A stretch of DNA of 24,112 bases from an uncultured Haemophilus sp. (GCF_905207935.1 NZ_CAJLNI010000014.1:1-24112), one strand, 5' to 3'; positions 1 to 8,996 are shown, numbered from the stretch's first letter. Program-made: numbers and translations. The notes: generated from the sequence alone by a model not told the origin.

Positions 1-88
1 TGACCCCATACCGAACTCAGAAGTGAAACGCCGATGCGCCGATGGTAGTGTGGGGTTTCCCCATGTGAGAGTAGGACACCGCCAGGTA
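1..88 (+). rRNA. rrf: 5S ribosomal RNA, 3' part
   Basis: The window opens inside a 5S rRNA gene. The bases match the conserved 3' two-thirds of gammaproteobacterial 5S rRNA: the CCGAACTCAGAAGTGAAAC loop, GCCGATGGTAGTGTGGGG, and the closing GCCAGG that pairs with the missing 5' end. About 30 nt at the 5' end lie outside the window. The exact 3' end is uncertain by a few bases. It marks the end of an rRNA operon, since a terminator follows at once. Confidence 0.96.
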
Positions 89-98
89 CTGAATGTAG

Positions 99-127
99 AA
101 CCCCGAGCTGAATGGCTTGGGGTTTTT
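99..127 (+). terminator. Rho-independent terminator of the rRNA operon
   Basis: A 10-bp stem pairs 99-108 (AACCCCGAGC) with 115-124 (GCTTGGGGTT), with one G-T pair and a 6-nt loop, and runs into a T tract. It lies about 10 nt past the end of 5S and closes the rRNA operon. Confidence 0.93.
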
Positions 128-176
128 CTATTTCTATTTTTTCTTTATTTTTACGAATTATTCCCAAATATATAAC

Positions 177-229
177 CCAGTATACTGGATTTACTCTTTC
201 TTGACAGAAAGAATAAAATAATATTGATA
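177..229 (+). promoter_or_regulatory. Candidate control region of the small lipoprotein operon
   Basis: This lies in the 134-nt gap between the rRNA terminator and the first small gene. It holds a perfect 12-bp palindrome, CCAGTATACTGG (177-188). It also has a consensus -35 box TTGACA (201-206), which sits inside a second inverted repeat, CTTTCT/AGAAAG (196-211). No good -10 box is found 16-18 nt further on; TTGATA at 224-229 is only a weak candidate. The palindromes could be operators, but that is inference. The rest of the gap is AT-rich with nothing recognisable. Confidence 0.35.
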
Positions 230-261
230 AAAATTAAAATTTAATCTTACGAGAGGAATAT

Positions 262-525
262 ATGAGTGAAATATCATCAAAAGAGGTATATGAAAGAGTT
301 TCTAATATATTGAAAACACCATTCCAAATTTTGAAAAATGATTATGAAACTCCTAAAAAAGAAGTAAATCTAGCAGTTGATTGGGATAAAGATATTGTAG
401 ATGAAGCTATGAAAAAAATTATTCAAGAAAATCCTTTTTATTCTCTTGAATATCAATGGGAACCTTTTGGGCTTTATATTACAGTTTATCGCAAAGGTAA
501 CTATCAATTAAATCAAGGAAGATAA
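262..525 (+). CDS. Hypothetical protein, 87 aa
   Basis: I do not recognise this gene. It encodes a small, soluble-looking, charged protein with no signal peptide, membrane segment or cysteine. The N-terminal half is rich in Lys and Glu and probably helical; the C-terminal part has several aromatic residues (YSLEYQWEPFGLYITVY). The start is supported by an AGAGGA ribosome site at 252-257. It is the first of three same-strand genes, with a 5-nt gap to the next, so all three are probably co-transcribed. Base composition is clearly more AT-rich than in the housekeeping genes downstream. Reality of the gene is likely from its start signal and spacing; function is unknown. Confidence 0.7.
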   Translation: MSEISSKEVYERVSNILKTPFQILKNDYETPKKEVNLAVDWDKDIVDEAMKKIIQENPFYSLEYQWEPFGLYITVYRKGNYQLNQGR

Positions 526-530
526 ATACG

Positions 531-1001
531 ATGAATAGTCTAATTAAATCGATTTCTCTTTTGGGGATTACGCTATTAGGTTTATCTGCTTGCTCATCAG
601 GCTTACATGTTTGGTATAACTCTTCACCACAAAATGCAAGATTAATCTGCGGAGGACAGTTTGTTGGCTATACTCCTTATAATGCCTATTATAATATTTC
701 AGAACAAGATATTCAGAGAGGTGTTATTCAGGTACAACCGTGCCAAGCTGTTTGGGTTGGAGGAGCTGTTGAGCAATATCGAAATCAATTCCCTGTAACT
801 TCTACAAGCCATTCTTATGCTCTTACAGCTGTAAGTGCTAATGTGACAAGTGCAGATGTTCAATTTGATGCTGCTCAAAGTGCGGCTTATAGAGCATATC
901 AACAACAAAATAATCAGGTTATCCAAAGTGTCGGTCAGAATAGACCAAGAAACACCTTTTGTAACCGAATTGGTAATCAAGTTTTTTGTAATACTTATTA
1001 A
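531..1001 (+). CDS. Putative lipoprotein, 156 aa, unknown function
   Basis: The N-terminus is a lipoprotein signal: MNSLIKS, a hydrophobic stretch, then the lipobox LSAC with lipidated Cys21. The residue after the cysteine is Ser, so by the Lol +2 rule it would go to the outer membrane. Residues 34-53 (PQNARLICGG then VGYTPY) look like the small beta-rich PEGA-type fold, in which a bulk residue run precedes G-TP; this is a weak resemblance, not an assignment. Cysteines near residues 40, 70, 144 and 153 could form periplasmic disulfides. The C-terminal third is rich in Gln and Asn. It has 5- and 9-nt gaps to its neighbours, suggesting one operon. No known family is assigned. Confidence 0.75.
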   Translation: MNSLIKSISLLGITLLGLSACSSGLHVWYNSSPQNARLICGGQFVGYTPYNAYYNISEQDIQRGVIQVQPCQAVWVGGAVEQYRNQFPVTSTSHSYALTAVSANVTSADVQFDAAQSAAYRAYQQQNNQVIQSVGQNRPRNTFCNRIGNQVFCNTY

Positions 1002-1010
1002 GGAATCAAA

Positions 1011-1529
1011 ATGAAAAAGTTACTTCCAGTGATGGCAATTGTTTTGCTTATATCAGGCTGTGAGAGTAGTGTAAATCTGCCTAATACAAATATGTCTAAT
1101 GTTATTTCGCAGCCTCAGCAAACTGCTCAGTTCAGTGAGGATGATTTAAAGAAAATTGGGGTTGCTAGTGTTATAGCAGCTACATATAGTAAAACTTGTC
1201 CCCAAAAAATAGCGTATAAGTGGCAGAGATTTATGGATGAGAGTTTAAGTAAAACTTTACGTGATATGGGACAGTCTGAGCAAAACTATGTTAAAGAGTA
1301 TTTTTTTGGTCATTTATTACGTCCTTATATGATAGAAAATAATGTTCCATTGGTTAAAGATAATTTTATTAAGCTTTATAATATGGCTAAATCAGACTCC
1401 AAATTAGAGAAAGCTATACTCAGCGCCTCTAAAAAACATGTAGATGCAGAAGGATTTAGGTGTGATATTTCTTCATTTAAAAATGCAGAACAAGGATTCA
1501 AAAATTTTATAGCAGCTAAAACTCATTAA
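1011..1529 (+). CDS. Putative lipoprotein, 172 aa, unknown function
   Basis: A second lipoprotein. The signal is MKKLLPVMAIVLLISGC, with lipobox ISGC and lipidated Cys17. A polar linker rich in Asn and Gln follows (about 18-45), then a mostly helical domain containing two cysteines, CPQK near residue 63 and FRCD near 152, which could be disulfide-bonded in the periplasm. I recognise no family. It lies 9 nt after the preceding lipoprotein gene and ends before a terminator hairpin, so it closes the three-gene unit. Composition is AT-rich and no uptake signal lies in it, which is compatible with later acquisition. Confidence 0.75.
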   Translation: MKKLLPVMAIVLLISGCESSVNLPNTNMSNVISQPQQTAQFSEDDLKKIGVASVIAATYSKTCPQKIAYKWQRFMDESLSKTLRDMGQSEQNYVKEYFFGHLLRPYMIENNVPLVKDNFIKLYNMAKSDSKLEKAILSASKKHVDAEGFRCDISSFKNAEQGFKNFIAAKTH

Positions 1530-1563
1530 TATTCTGAACTTATTCGTATAGTTGCATTAACTT

Positions 1564-1594
1564 AAAAGCCGCATATTTTATATGCGGTTTTTTA
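1564..1594. terminator. Bidirectional terminator between lipoprotein unit and glnE
   Basis: CCGCATA (1569-1575) pairs with TATGCGG (1581-1587) around a 5-nt loop. It is flanked by AAAAG on the left and a T tract on the right, so it can stop transcription from both strands. It lies between convergent genes. Confidence 0.88.
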
Positions 1595-1631
1595 TGTCAT
1601 TAGCAATGATATAAAAATATATTATTATTTT

Positions 1632-4565
1632 TTAATGGAAAAGTTTTTGCCAGAAAGAACAAACAAACTCTCTTTCTTCTGCAAACGCTGAATCATCAAC
1701 AATGACAGGATTTCCTAATAAGTTCAGGTGATGAATTTTATTACGTAGTGTCACGTAGCAGGATTTGAGCTTTTCACATTCTGTTAGAGAAATAATATGA
1801 TATTCTGCCATTGAATCAAAGATACGGACGTTATCAGACCATTTGGTTAATATTGGATTAGCTGGAGCATTCGCGAGCATCAGATACTGGGCGATAAATT
1901 CAATATCGGTAATGCCGCCACGATCGGTTTTGATATTAAAAAAGCCGTCTTTTGTATGAGATAAATGTTCGTACATTTTTTCACGCATTTCTCTTACTTC
2001 GATTTTTAGCTGATTAATATCTCTTTGAGCGGAAAGTACATTACAGCGAATTTTTTCAAATTCTGCTTTTAATTCAGTTTCTCCAAAAATGGCACGACTG
2101 CGGACAAGTGCTTGTTTCTCCCATGTCCAAGCCTCATTGAGTTGATAGTTTTCAAATGCTTGAAGCGAACAGCCTAATAAGCCTGCATCGCCTGAAGGAC
2201 GTAATCGCATATCAACATCGTAAAGTACGCCTGCACTGGTATTCATGCTAAAAATGCTGACAATTTTTTGAGCTAGTCTTAAATAGAATTGATTACTATC
2301 AATGGATTTTTTCCCACCAATGGTTTGGCCTTCAACAGCTTGGTATAAAAAGACTAAATCCAAATCAGATTTATAACCGAGTTCAATTCCGCCTAGTTTA
2401 CCGTAGCCAATGACTAAAAAGCCTTTTTCTGTTTTACCTACTAGATGTTCAGGTACACCAAAGCGTTGACTGACTTGTTGCCAGGCAAAATTGACAACGG
2501 CATCAATAATTGCTTCAGCCAGATAAGTGATATGATCGCTCACTTTCATAACAGGCAATACGCCTAGAATATCAGCGGCTGCAACTCGTAATAAAATAGA
2601 CTGTTTGAATTGGCGTAAACCGTCAATAAATTGCTCTTCATCGTCTTGCGGTAATCGCAGCATATATTGCTTTAATTCGTCAGGGTACTGCGTGAACGGT
2701 AATGGATTACGTAGTGCCTCAGTATTTAATAATTCATCGAGTAGAATAGGGTGGCGAGCCACTTGTTCGGCAATCATCTGTGATTGTGAACATAGTTCAA
2801 TAAGCTGCTCAATGACTTGAGGATTTTCTAAGAGCAATTCCAAATACGTCGTTCTACTCGCAATTTTATCGACAATATTGAGGATGCGTGGCAATAAAGT
2901 GCGGTAATCTTTTTGCTCAAATATTTGAGTGAAGATATTTGGCAATAAGTGAGCTAAAACTTCTCGACCACGAGCACCAATAACACGGCGAGCGAGTGCA
3001 TCTTTGAATTGAATAAGTTTATCTAAGATATCGGAAATTGCGTCCTCATCAATGCGATTATCGACCAGCATTTGTTCAATATCATCGAGGTCACTTTCTA
3101 AAAAATCAATCCACTGATTATTGTCATCGGTACGTTCATCTTTTTCTTCACCAATTAACGCATCAAAAACTGACCGCACTTTTTGTTGATGTGCTTGTAG
3201 TGTTTGATAGAAATCATCCCAGTTTTCAATTGGATAAGATTTTATCGTAGCCTGATTGTTCTCATCTAAATAAGTGTATTCTCGACAAGCGACCATTAAT
3301 CTAAGGCGATTTTCTTCATCTGTTGGCAGAAGTTGCGTTTGTTGGTCATCAATGGCTTGAAGCACGTTTTCAGTACGACGAAGGAATATATAAGCGTCTC
3401 TTAATTCATGGTATTGTTGAGGTGTAATTAAACCGAGATCTCGTATTTCAGGAAGAAGTTTAAGCAATTCATGTTGTTGAAGCTTAATCTCACGTCCGCC
3501 TCGAATAAGTTGAAAAACTTGCACAATAAATTCGATTTCTCGAATCCCGCCTGCGCCTAACTTAATATTGTCTTTTAAGCCACGACGACGCACTTCACGC
3601 TCAATTTTACCTTTCATTTCACGTAAAGCTTGAATCACACTAAAATCAATATAGCGTCGATATACAAAAGGACGAAGTAATTGTTGTAAGGTTTTTACGT
3701 TAGGATCTTGCTCATCGGCGCCTAAAATACGTCCTTTGATCATGGCATAGCGCTCCCAGTCTCGCCCTTGATCTTGGTAATATTGCTCCATCGCATAAAA
3801 ACTTAAGGCAAGTGCACCGCTGTCGCCAAAAGGTCGAAGACGCATATCCGTACGATAGACAAAACCATCTGGCGTAAATTGATCCAACGCATTAATTAGA
3901 CGTTGTCCTAAACGGGTAAAAAATTTGGCGTTATCAACGGCTCGTCTTGCTCCAACAGTTTCGCCTTGTGAAGGATAGGTAAAAATTAAATCAATATCAG
4001 AGGAGAAATTTAGCTCAAAACCACCTAATTTTCCCATACCAAGAATATAGAGTTGCTGAGGATTGCCATTTTCATCACAAGGCGTACCCATTTCTTCGCA
4101 AGCTTGTTTGTACAGCCAATCTCTCGCACCAATGATAAGGCTCTCAGCAAGTTGAGAAAGACGAATAAAAATTTCTTCTACGGTGGCAAGATTCAAGCTT
4201 TGACAGAAACTAAGTTTTGCCATTTCTTGATTACGAAAATTTCGTAGCGTTTTGTAAAGCTGTTCTTCGTTTTGGATAGTGGAGAGTTGGTCAGCTAAAC
4301 GGCTAGCATAATGTTGACAATCAGAAAATTGAGGAGGTGTTTGCCACCATTGAGCTAAAAAGTGCGGGTGTTTTTTTAAGACTTTTTCCAAGAAATCAGA
4401 CAGACTGATGGCATAGTTTATTTGTCCGATTGGTGTCGTGAGATCTGTTGCGTCCCGCTCGATTTGCTGGGTTATTTCTGCAAGATTCATTTCAGGGAAA
4501 TGTTGGCAAAGCACTTCGCCAAGTTGAATGAGTTTTTCAGTCGAAAGCGGAAGTGAAAGCGCCAT
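1632..4565 (-). CDS. glnE: Bifunctional glutamine synthetase adenylyltransferase/adenylyl-removing enzyme
   Basis: GlnE adds and removes AMP on glutamine synthetase in response to PII, matching enzyme activity to nitrogen supply. The 977-residue length fits the family. Two nucleotidyltransferase modules are visible: GMGKLGG with SDID at about residues 176-192 (removase half), and GYGKLGG with SDLD at 720-736 (transferase half). The two-Asp motifs are the metal-binding signatures of each active site. The MALSLPL start lies 3 nt after the miaA stop, so translation is probably coupled. It is the last gene of the tsaE-amiB-mutL-miaA-glnE run, and the bidirectional hairpin at 1564-1594 follows it. 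Two uptake signals lie within (2897 and 3173). Confidence 0.97.
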   Translation of the reverse strand: MALSLPLSTEKLIQLGEVLCQHFPEMNLAEITQQIERDATDLTTPIGQINYAISLSDFLEKVLKKHPHFLAQWWQTPPQFSDCQHYASRLADQLSTIQNEEQLYKTLRNFRNQEMAKLSFCQSLNLATVEEIFIRLSQLAESLIIGARDWLYKQACEEMGTPCDENGNPQQLYILGMGKLGGFELNFSSDIDLIFTYPSQGETVGARRAVDNAKFFTRLGQRLINALDQFTPDGFVYRTDMRLRPFGDSGALALSFYAMEQYYQDQGRDWERYAMIKGRILGADEQDPNVKTLQQLLRPFVYRRYIDFSVIQALREMKGKIEREVRRRGLKDNIKLGAGGIREIEFIVQVFQLIRGGREIKLQQHELLKLLPEIRDLGLITPQQYHELRDAYIFLRRTENVLQAIDDQQTQLLPTDEENRLRLMVACREYTYLDENNQATIKSYPIENWDDFYQTLQAHQQKVRSVFDALIGEEKDERTDDNNQWIDFLESDLDDIEQMLVDNRIDEDAISDILDKLIQFKDALARRVIGARGREVLAHLLPNIFTQIFEQKDYRTLLPRILNIVDKIASRTTYLELLLENPQVIEQLIELCSQSQMIAEQVARHPILLDELLNTEALRNPLPFTQYPDELKQYMLRLPQDDEEQFIDGLRQFKQSILLRVAAADILGVLPVMKVSDHITYLAEAIIDAVVNFAWQQVSQRFGVPEHLVGKTEKGFLVIGYGKLGGIELGYKSDLDLVFLYQAVEGQTIGGKKSIDSNQFYLRLAQKIVSIFSMNTSAGVLYDVDMRLRPSGDAGLLGCSLQAFENYQLNEAWTWEKQALVRSRAIFGETELKAEFEKIRCNVLSAQRDINQLKIEVREMREKMYEHLSHTKDGFFNIKTDRGGITDIEFIAQYLMLANAPANPILTKWSDNVRIFDSMAEYHIISLTECEKLKSCYVTLRNKIHHLNLLGNPVIVDDSAFAEEREFVCSFWQKLFH

Positions 4566-4568
4566 AAT

Positions 4569-5522
4569 TTACCCCTTAAAATGTTCGTCAATCTTGCGTA
4601 GTACGATTTCTTTGGCTTGTTGCGGTTGCAGACTATCTAGCCAATTTAATGGTGTTTTCCAGCCTCGTAACCAAGTGATTTGTCGTTTGGCTAATTGTCG
4701 AGTTGCACAAATACCGCGGAAGACCATTTCTTCATGATCATAGTCACCTCGTAAATATTCCCACATTTGGCGATAGCCCACACAGCGGATAGAAGGCAAA
4801 TCAGGATGGAGATCTTCTCGTTGATAGAGTTTTTCCACTTCTTCTTGGAAGCCTAATTCGATCATTTTATGGAAACGTTGTTCGATACGTTGATGTAATA
4901 CCGCACGATCTTCTGGTGCAATAGCGAATTGTAAAAATTGATAAGGCAATTCTTCGCCTTTTTGTTCGGTTAATTCCGTTAATGATTTACCCGTTAAATA
5001 GAATACTTCTAATGCACGATTAATGCGCTGTGAATCATTTGGGTTGATACGTTCAGCAGAAATAGGATCAATTTTTTGTAATTCTTGATGAAGTGCTGGC
5101 CAGCCAAGTTTTTGTGCTTTTTCTTCAATCTCTAAGCGTAAATTTTCATCAGCAGATGGAAGGGGTGAAAGTCCCTCAATCAATGCTTTGTAATACAACA
5201 TGGTGCCGCCAACCAAAAGCGGAATTTTACCTTGTGCGGTAATATCGGCCATTTCTCTGAGCGCATCGTCACGAAAATTCATCGCAGAATAACTTTCAGC
5301 GGGATCTAAAATATCAATTAAGCGGTGAGGGGCAAGCGTAAGTTCTTCTTTAGACGGTTTTGCCGTACCAATATCCATGCCTTTATAAATTAATGCAGAA
5401 TCGACACTGATCACTTCCACTGGCAGGCTTTGACGTAATTGAATAGCAAGATCTGTTTTTCCTGAGGCCGTCGGCCCCATCAGAAAAAGTGCGGTTGGTT
5501 TGGAGTCAGTTTTTTGTGTCAT
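4569..5522 (-). CDS. miaA: tRNA dimethylallyltransferase
   Basis: MiaA transfers dimethylallyl from DMAPP to N6 of A37 in tRNAs reading UNN codons, the first step to ms2i6A. The 317-residue length is typical. The P-loop GPTASGKT is at 16-23, followed by DSALIYKGMDIGTAKPS (substrate binding) and GGTMLYYKAL, all hallmark segments. Its start is separated from the mutL stop by a single base, so it is translated in the same message. An uptake signal (5487-5495) lies in the first codons. In enterobacteria hfq follows miaA; here glnE does, as in H. influenzae. Confidence 0.97.
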   Translation of the reverse strand: MTQKTDSKPTALFLMGPTASGKTDLAIQLRQSLPVEVISVDSALIYKGMDIGTAKPSKEELTLAPHRLIDILDPAESYSAMNFRDDALREMADITAQGKIPLLVGGTMLYYKALIEGLSPLPSADENLRLEIEEKAQKLGWPALHQELQKIDPISAERINPNDSQRINRALEVFYLTGKSLTELTEQKGEELPYQFLQFAIAPEDRAVLHQRIEQRFHKMIELGFQEEVEKLYQREDLHPDLPSIRCVGYRQMWEYLRGDYDHEEMVFRGICATRQLAKRQITWLRGWKTPLNWLDSLQPQQAKEIVLRKIDEHFKG

Positions 5523-5523
5523 A

Positions 5524-7368
5524 TTACAAATCAGTTAAAAAAGGCTGCCAGTTAATCGGTTTCAGTAATGTATTAAATTTCTCTTGATGAGCTTTATTCA
5601 GTAAGCGTTCCGTTTCACTTAATAAGCTGACGGCATCCGCTAACACTTGAATCGGTTTCACCTCTAGCGTCTGACAAAGAGCGGTCAGAAAATCAGGCAT
5701 ATTTTCTAGATGTTCAGCAAGTAGGCTCAGCACACATTTTTGTAAATTTTGTGTACGTAAAACCGCAGGCACTTTGTTTAATGTGAGGCGTAACTGAGCT
5801 TCATTTTCAATAAATTCAAAACCACTTTGTTGGAAAAAAGCTTTTTGTTTTTGCCATTGTTCAAATTGTTTTTCATCTAAGCGGAAAATAATCGGGATGA
5901 GCAACGGTTGTTGTGGAATTTCACCTTGTTGTAAGGTTAATTCATAATTTAAGGTTTGCAATTTAGCTAATGACATCAAATAAAACTGCTGATTTTGTTG
6001 TAAAAGCAATGCTTTATTTTCAATTAATGCTAATGCGCGTAAATAGCCTGGTTCACTTGTCTGTGGGAGTTGTTCAACGACAGGTTTTGTTAAAACTTGA
6101 GAATTTTCTGCAGGACGTACTAATTCCCCATATAAGCGTTGTTCAGTCTTTGTAGGTTGTTCACGATAACCATATGACGGAACGTATTCACTACGGTTTG
6201 AAAAGTGCGGTCGATTTTCTGATTGTTTTTCACGAGACTGGTGATAATTTGAGGCAAAAATATTTTGTCCTGCCGCTGCACGATTAGGTTTAGATTCATA
6301 GTGGATTTGATACGAAGCCGAAGGCTCTCTTGCTTCATTCATCACTGGTGCTAAATCTAATTCAGTTTGAGAAATAGCATTGAGTGCATTTGTTACGCCT
6401 TGGCAGATAAAGTCATGAATTAAGCGAGCTTGATGGAAACGCACCTCGTGTTTTGTTGGATGCACGTTGACATCGACATCATGTGGATTGAGGTCGATAA
6501 ACAGTACAAATGCAGGGTATTGCTCAGTATGCAAATGCTCCGCATAAGCTTGGCGAATGGCGTGGGTGATCACTTTATCACGCACCATTCGTCCATTGAT
6601 ATAACAATAGCTCAAATCATTTTGAGAACGTGTAAATTCAGGTGTTGCCACCCATCCGGAAAGATGCAAATCATCATGTTTCCAGTCAATGCGTAAGGCA
6701 TGTTGAACAAAATCATCGCCACAAATAGTGGCAACGCGTTTTAGTTGTTGTTCTTCATTTGTCGCGGGACGATATTGTCGAACAATTTTGCCGTTATGTG
6801 TGAGCGTAAAAGCAATATTAAATTTCGCTAAAGCAATTCGGCGAATGACTTCATCAATATGAGCAAATTCTGTTTTATCGGTACGTAAGAATTTACGACG
6901 AGCAGGCGTGTTAAAAAAGAGATTCGCCACTTCAACTGTCGTACCGACTGGATGAGATGCGGGTTTGATTGTGGTTTCCATCTCTCGTCCTTGAGCATAA
7001 ACCTGCCACGCTTCATTTTGTTCAGCCGTGCGAGAGGTAAGCGTGAGACGAGAAACCGAGCTGATACTGGCAAGGGCTTCACCACGGAAACCTAAACTTA
7101 AAATGGCTTCGAGATCATCGAGATCGGCAATTTTACTGGTTGCGTGTCGAGCGAGAGCGAGGCTTAATTCATCTTTAGGAATACCACTGCCATTATCTCG
7201 AATACGAATCAGGCTGGCGCCGCCATTTTCAATATCAATATGAATTTTATTGGCGCCGGCATCAAGGCTGTTTTCCACCAATTCTTTCACCACCGAGGCA
7301 GGGCGTTCGACCACTTCACCTGCGGCAATCTGGTTAGCCAGCTGTGGAGAAAGAATTTTGATTGCCAT
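5524..7368 (-). CDS. mutL: DNA mismatch repair protein MutL
   Basis: MutL links MutS mismatch recognition to MutH nicking and UvrD unwinding. The 614-residue protein has an N-terminal GHKL ATPase domain with clear motifs: ENSLDAG (32-38), DNGSG (58-62), ARHATSK (73-79) and GFRGEAL (93-99). A Gln- and Ser-rich linker spans about 340-425, and a dimerisation domain follows. I see no DQHA(X)2E(X)4E endonuclease motif in the C-terminal part, as expected for Dam/MutH-type repair in gammaproteobacteria. It starts 14 nt after amiB. One uptake signal (6203-6211) lies in the linker region, where sequence is least constrained. Confidence 0.97.
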   Translation of the reverse strand: MAIKILSPQLANQIAAGEVVERPASVVKELVENSLDAGANKIHIDIENGGASLIRIRDNGSGIPKDELSLALARHATSKIADLDDLEAILSLGFRGEALASISSVSRLTLTSRTAEQNEAWQVYAQGREMETTIKPASHPVGTTVEVANLFFNTPARRKFLRTDKTEFAHIDEVIRRIALAKFNIAFTLTHNGKIVRQYRPATNEEQQLKRVATICGDDFVQHALRIDWKHDDLHLSGWVATPEFTRSQNDLSYCYINGRMVRDKVITHAIRQAYAEHLHTEQYPAFVLFIDLNPHDVDVNVHPTKHEVRFHQARLIHDFICQGVTNALNAISQTELDLAPVMNEAREPSASYQIHYESKPNRAAAGQNIFASNYHQSREKQSENRPHFSNRSEYVPSYGYREQPTKTEQRLYGELVRPAENSQVLTKPVVEQLPQTSEPGYLRALALIENKALLLQQNQQFYLMSLAKLQTLNYELTLQQGEIPQQPLLIPIIFRLDEKQFEQWQKQKAFFQQSGFEFIENEAQLRLTLNKVPAVLRTQNLQKCVLSLLAEHLENMPDFLTALCQTLEVKPIQVLADAVSLLSETERLLNKAHQEKFNTLLKPINWQPFLTDL

Positions 7369-7382
7369 AGGATTAGGATTCC

Positions 7383-8996
7383 TTATTTTTCTTTAAGTTT
7401 AATTTTTTGACCAGTCACGACTTTGCCATTTTTCAATGTTGGGTTCAGTTTTAAAAGACGATTAACCGGTACATTGTATTCACGAGAGATAGCATAGATA
7501 GTTTGATCGGCTTTCACTGTATGGTAAAGCGGGGTTTCTTTCTTGCCATCATCTTTCTTCTCATTTTCTTTTGAAGAAGTGTCTTTTTTATCGTTACCTT
7601 TTTTCTCAGGCTCTTTTTTATTCTCAGCTTTTTCTTGTTTTTGATCTTTTTTAGAAACGGCTTTTTCAGCTTCAACAATCTTGCTGTTTTTTCCTTTGTT
7701 ATCGACTTTGGCTTTATCATCCGATTTAGGTTTTTCTTCTACCTTTTTACCTTTGCCGTTATCAGGAATTTTAATGGTTTCATTCAACCAAAGTTCTCTG
7801 CGTTTCAGTTTATTTAACTCAATAATTTCACTGACTTTCACATCATATTTGTTCGCCAGGCTACCAATGCTTTCACCTGGTTTCACTTTATGACGAATAC
7901 CGCTGTCTTTGACATCGGAAGTGCGGTCAGATTTTTCGATGTTTTTCTCTTCTTTTTTAGTTGGTTCTTCCGCTTTTTTGCCTTTGCCATTATCAGGAAT
8001 CTTAATGGTTTCATTTAACCAAAGTTCTTTGCGTTTCAGTTTATTTAACTCAATGATTTCACTGACTTTGACATCATATTTGTTCGCCAGGCTACCAATG
8101 CTTTCACCTGGTTTCACTTTATGGCGAATACCGCTGTCTTTGACATCGGAAGTGCGGTCAGATTTTTCATTGTTTTTATCGTTTGATTTTGTTGATTTGC
8201 TGTCTTGCTCATCACTAGGTGGAACGGCAATTGCTTTTAAATTACCATTACGATAAGCAACCAAACCTTCGTAAATCATATAAGCAATACGACGACGATA
8301 AGCAATGGTATTCAGTTTCTGTTCTTCTTCCATATTGGAAAGGAATCCCGTTTCCACCAGAACTGAAGGAATATCGGGAGAGCGTAATACGCCAAGGCTC
8401 GCATGTTGTGGGGTACTACGGCTTAAGGAGGTGACTCGAGCAAAGCGACGTAAAATACTGTTACCAAGTTCATAGCCTGTACGTTGGCTATGACCAAATT
8501 GTAGATCGAGTACGGTTTGATCTAAATATTTGTCATTGTTATTGGAAAGTACTTTACCTGCACCGCCTAAAAGCTCAGAGCGTTTTTCGTCGTCTTCTAA
8601 CCATTGCCCCATTTCATCGTTGGCACGACGATTGGATAGCACCCAAACAGATGCACCTCGTTGATCTGAATTAAGAGAGGAGTCCGCATGGATAGACACA
8701 AGGAAATTTGCTTTATATTTACGTGCGATTTCAGAGCGTTCAGGCACCGAAATGTAGTAATCGCTACTGCGTGTTAAAACACCTTTGAAATTAGGATCTT
8801 TATCTAATAAGGCTTTTAATTCTTGCGCGATAGAAAGGGTGACATTCTTTTCATAAATGCCTAAATTTTTTCCGATAGCACCGGGATCTTTACCACCGTG
8901 GCCGGGATCAATCGCAATTGTCCATTGTGGGGCGGCAAATACGGTAGTAGAAATTAGAGAAAATATTCCAAAAAGAAACGAAAATTTTGCTTTCAT
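7383..8996 (-). CDS. amiB: N-acetylmuramoyl-L-alanine amidase with three LysM domains
   Basis: This periplasmic zinc amidase cleaves septal peptidoglycan during cell separation. A signal peptide ends near TTVFA-A (21/22). The Amidase_3 domain follows, with ligands and catalytic residues visible: H33 (DPGHGG), E49, H103 (SIHAD) and E215 (VETGFLSN). LysM peptidoglycan-binding modules are at about 290-335, 367-412 and 491-535, with a Lys/Glu-rich linker at 418-488. The first two LysM copies are almost identical, offset by exactly 77 residues, whereas the third is diverged. At 537 residues the protein is longer than the roughly 430 I recall for H. influenzae AmiB, and the duplication explains most of the excess. 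It starts 11 nt after tsaE. Confidence 0.96.
   Translation of the reverse strand: MKAKFSFLFGIFSLISTTVFAAPQWTIAIDPGHGGKDPGAIGKNLGIYEKNVTLSIAQELKALLDKDPNFKGVLTRSSDYYISVPERSEIARKYKANFLVSIHADSSLNSDQRGASVWVLSNRRANDEMGQWLEDDEKRSELLGGAGKVLSNNNDKYLDQTVLDLQFGHSQRTGYELGNSILRRFARVTSLSRSTPQHASLGVLRSPDIPSVLVETGFLSNMEEEQKLNTIAYRRRIAYMIYEGLVAYRNGNLKAIAVPPSDEQDSKSTKSNDKNNEKSDRTSDVKDSGIRHKVKPGESIGSLANKYDVKVSEIIELNKLKRKELWLNETIKIPDNGKGKKAEEPTKKEEKNIEKSDRTSDVKDSGIRHKVKPGESIGSLANKYDVKVSEIIELNKLKRRELWLNETIKIPDNGKGKKVEEKPKSDDKAKVDNKGKNSKIVEAEKAVSKKDQKQEKAENKKEPEKKGNDKKDTSSKENEKKDDGKKETPLYHTVKADQTIYAISREYNVPVNRLLKLNPTLKNGKVVTGQKIKLKEK
7741..8177 (-). repeat. In-frame tandem duplication of a LysM segment in amiB
   Basis: Two copies (7741-7946 and 7972-8177) of a 231-bp unit lie in direct tandem. 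Over about 190 nt I count seven differences, nearly all silent; one changes Lys to Arg. Each copy carries a complete AAGTGCGGT uptake signal at the same place (7919 and 8150). 231 is a multiple of three, so the frame is kept. Confidence 0.95.

Noticed and set aside
7909..8256. Long open frame on the plus strand opposite amiB
   Set aside because: It is the complement of the LysM duplication; its own internal repeat merely mirrors that, and it has no start signal.
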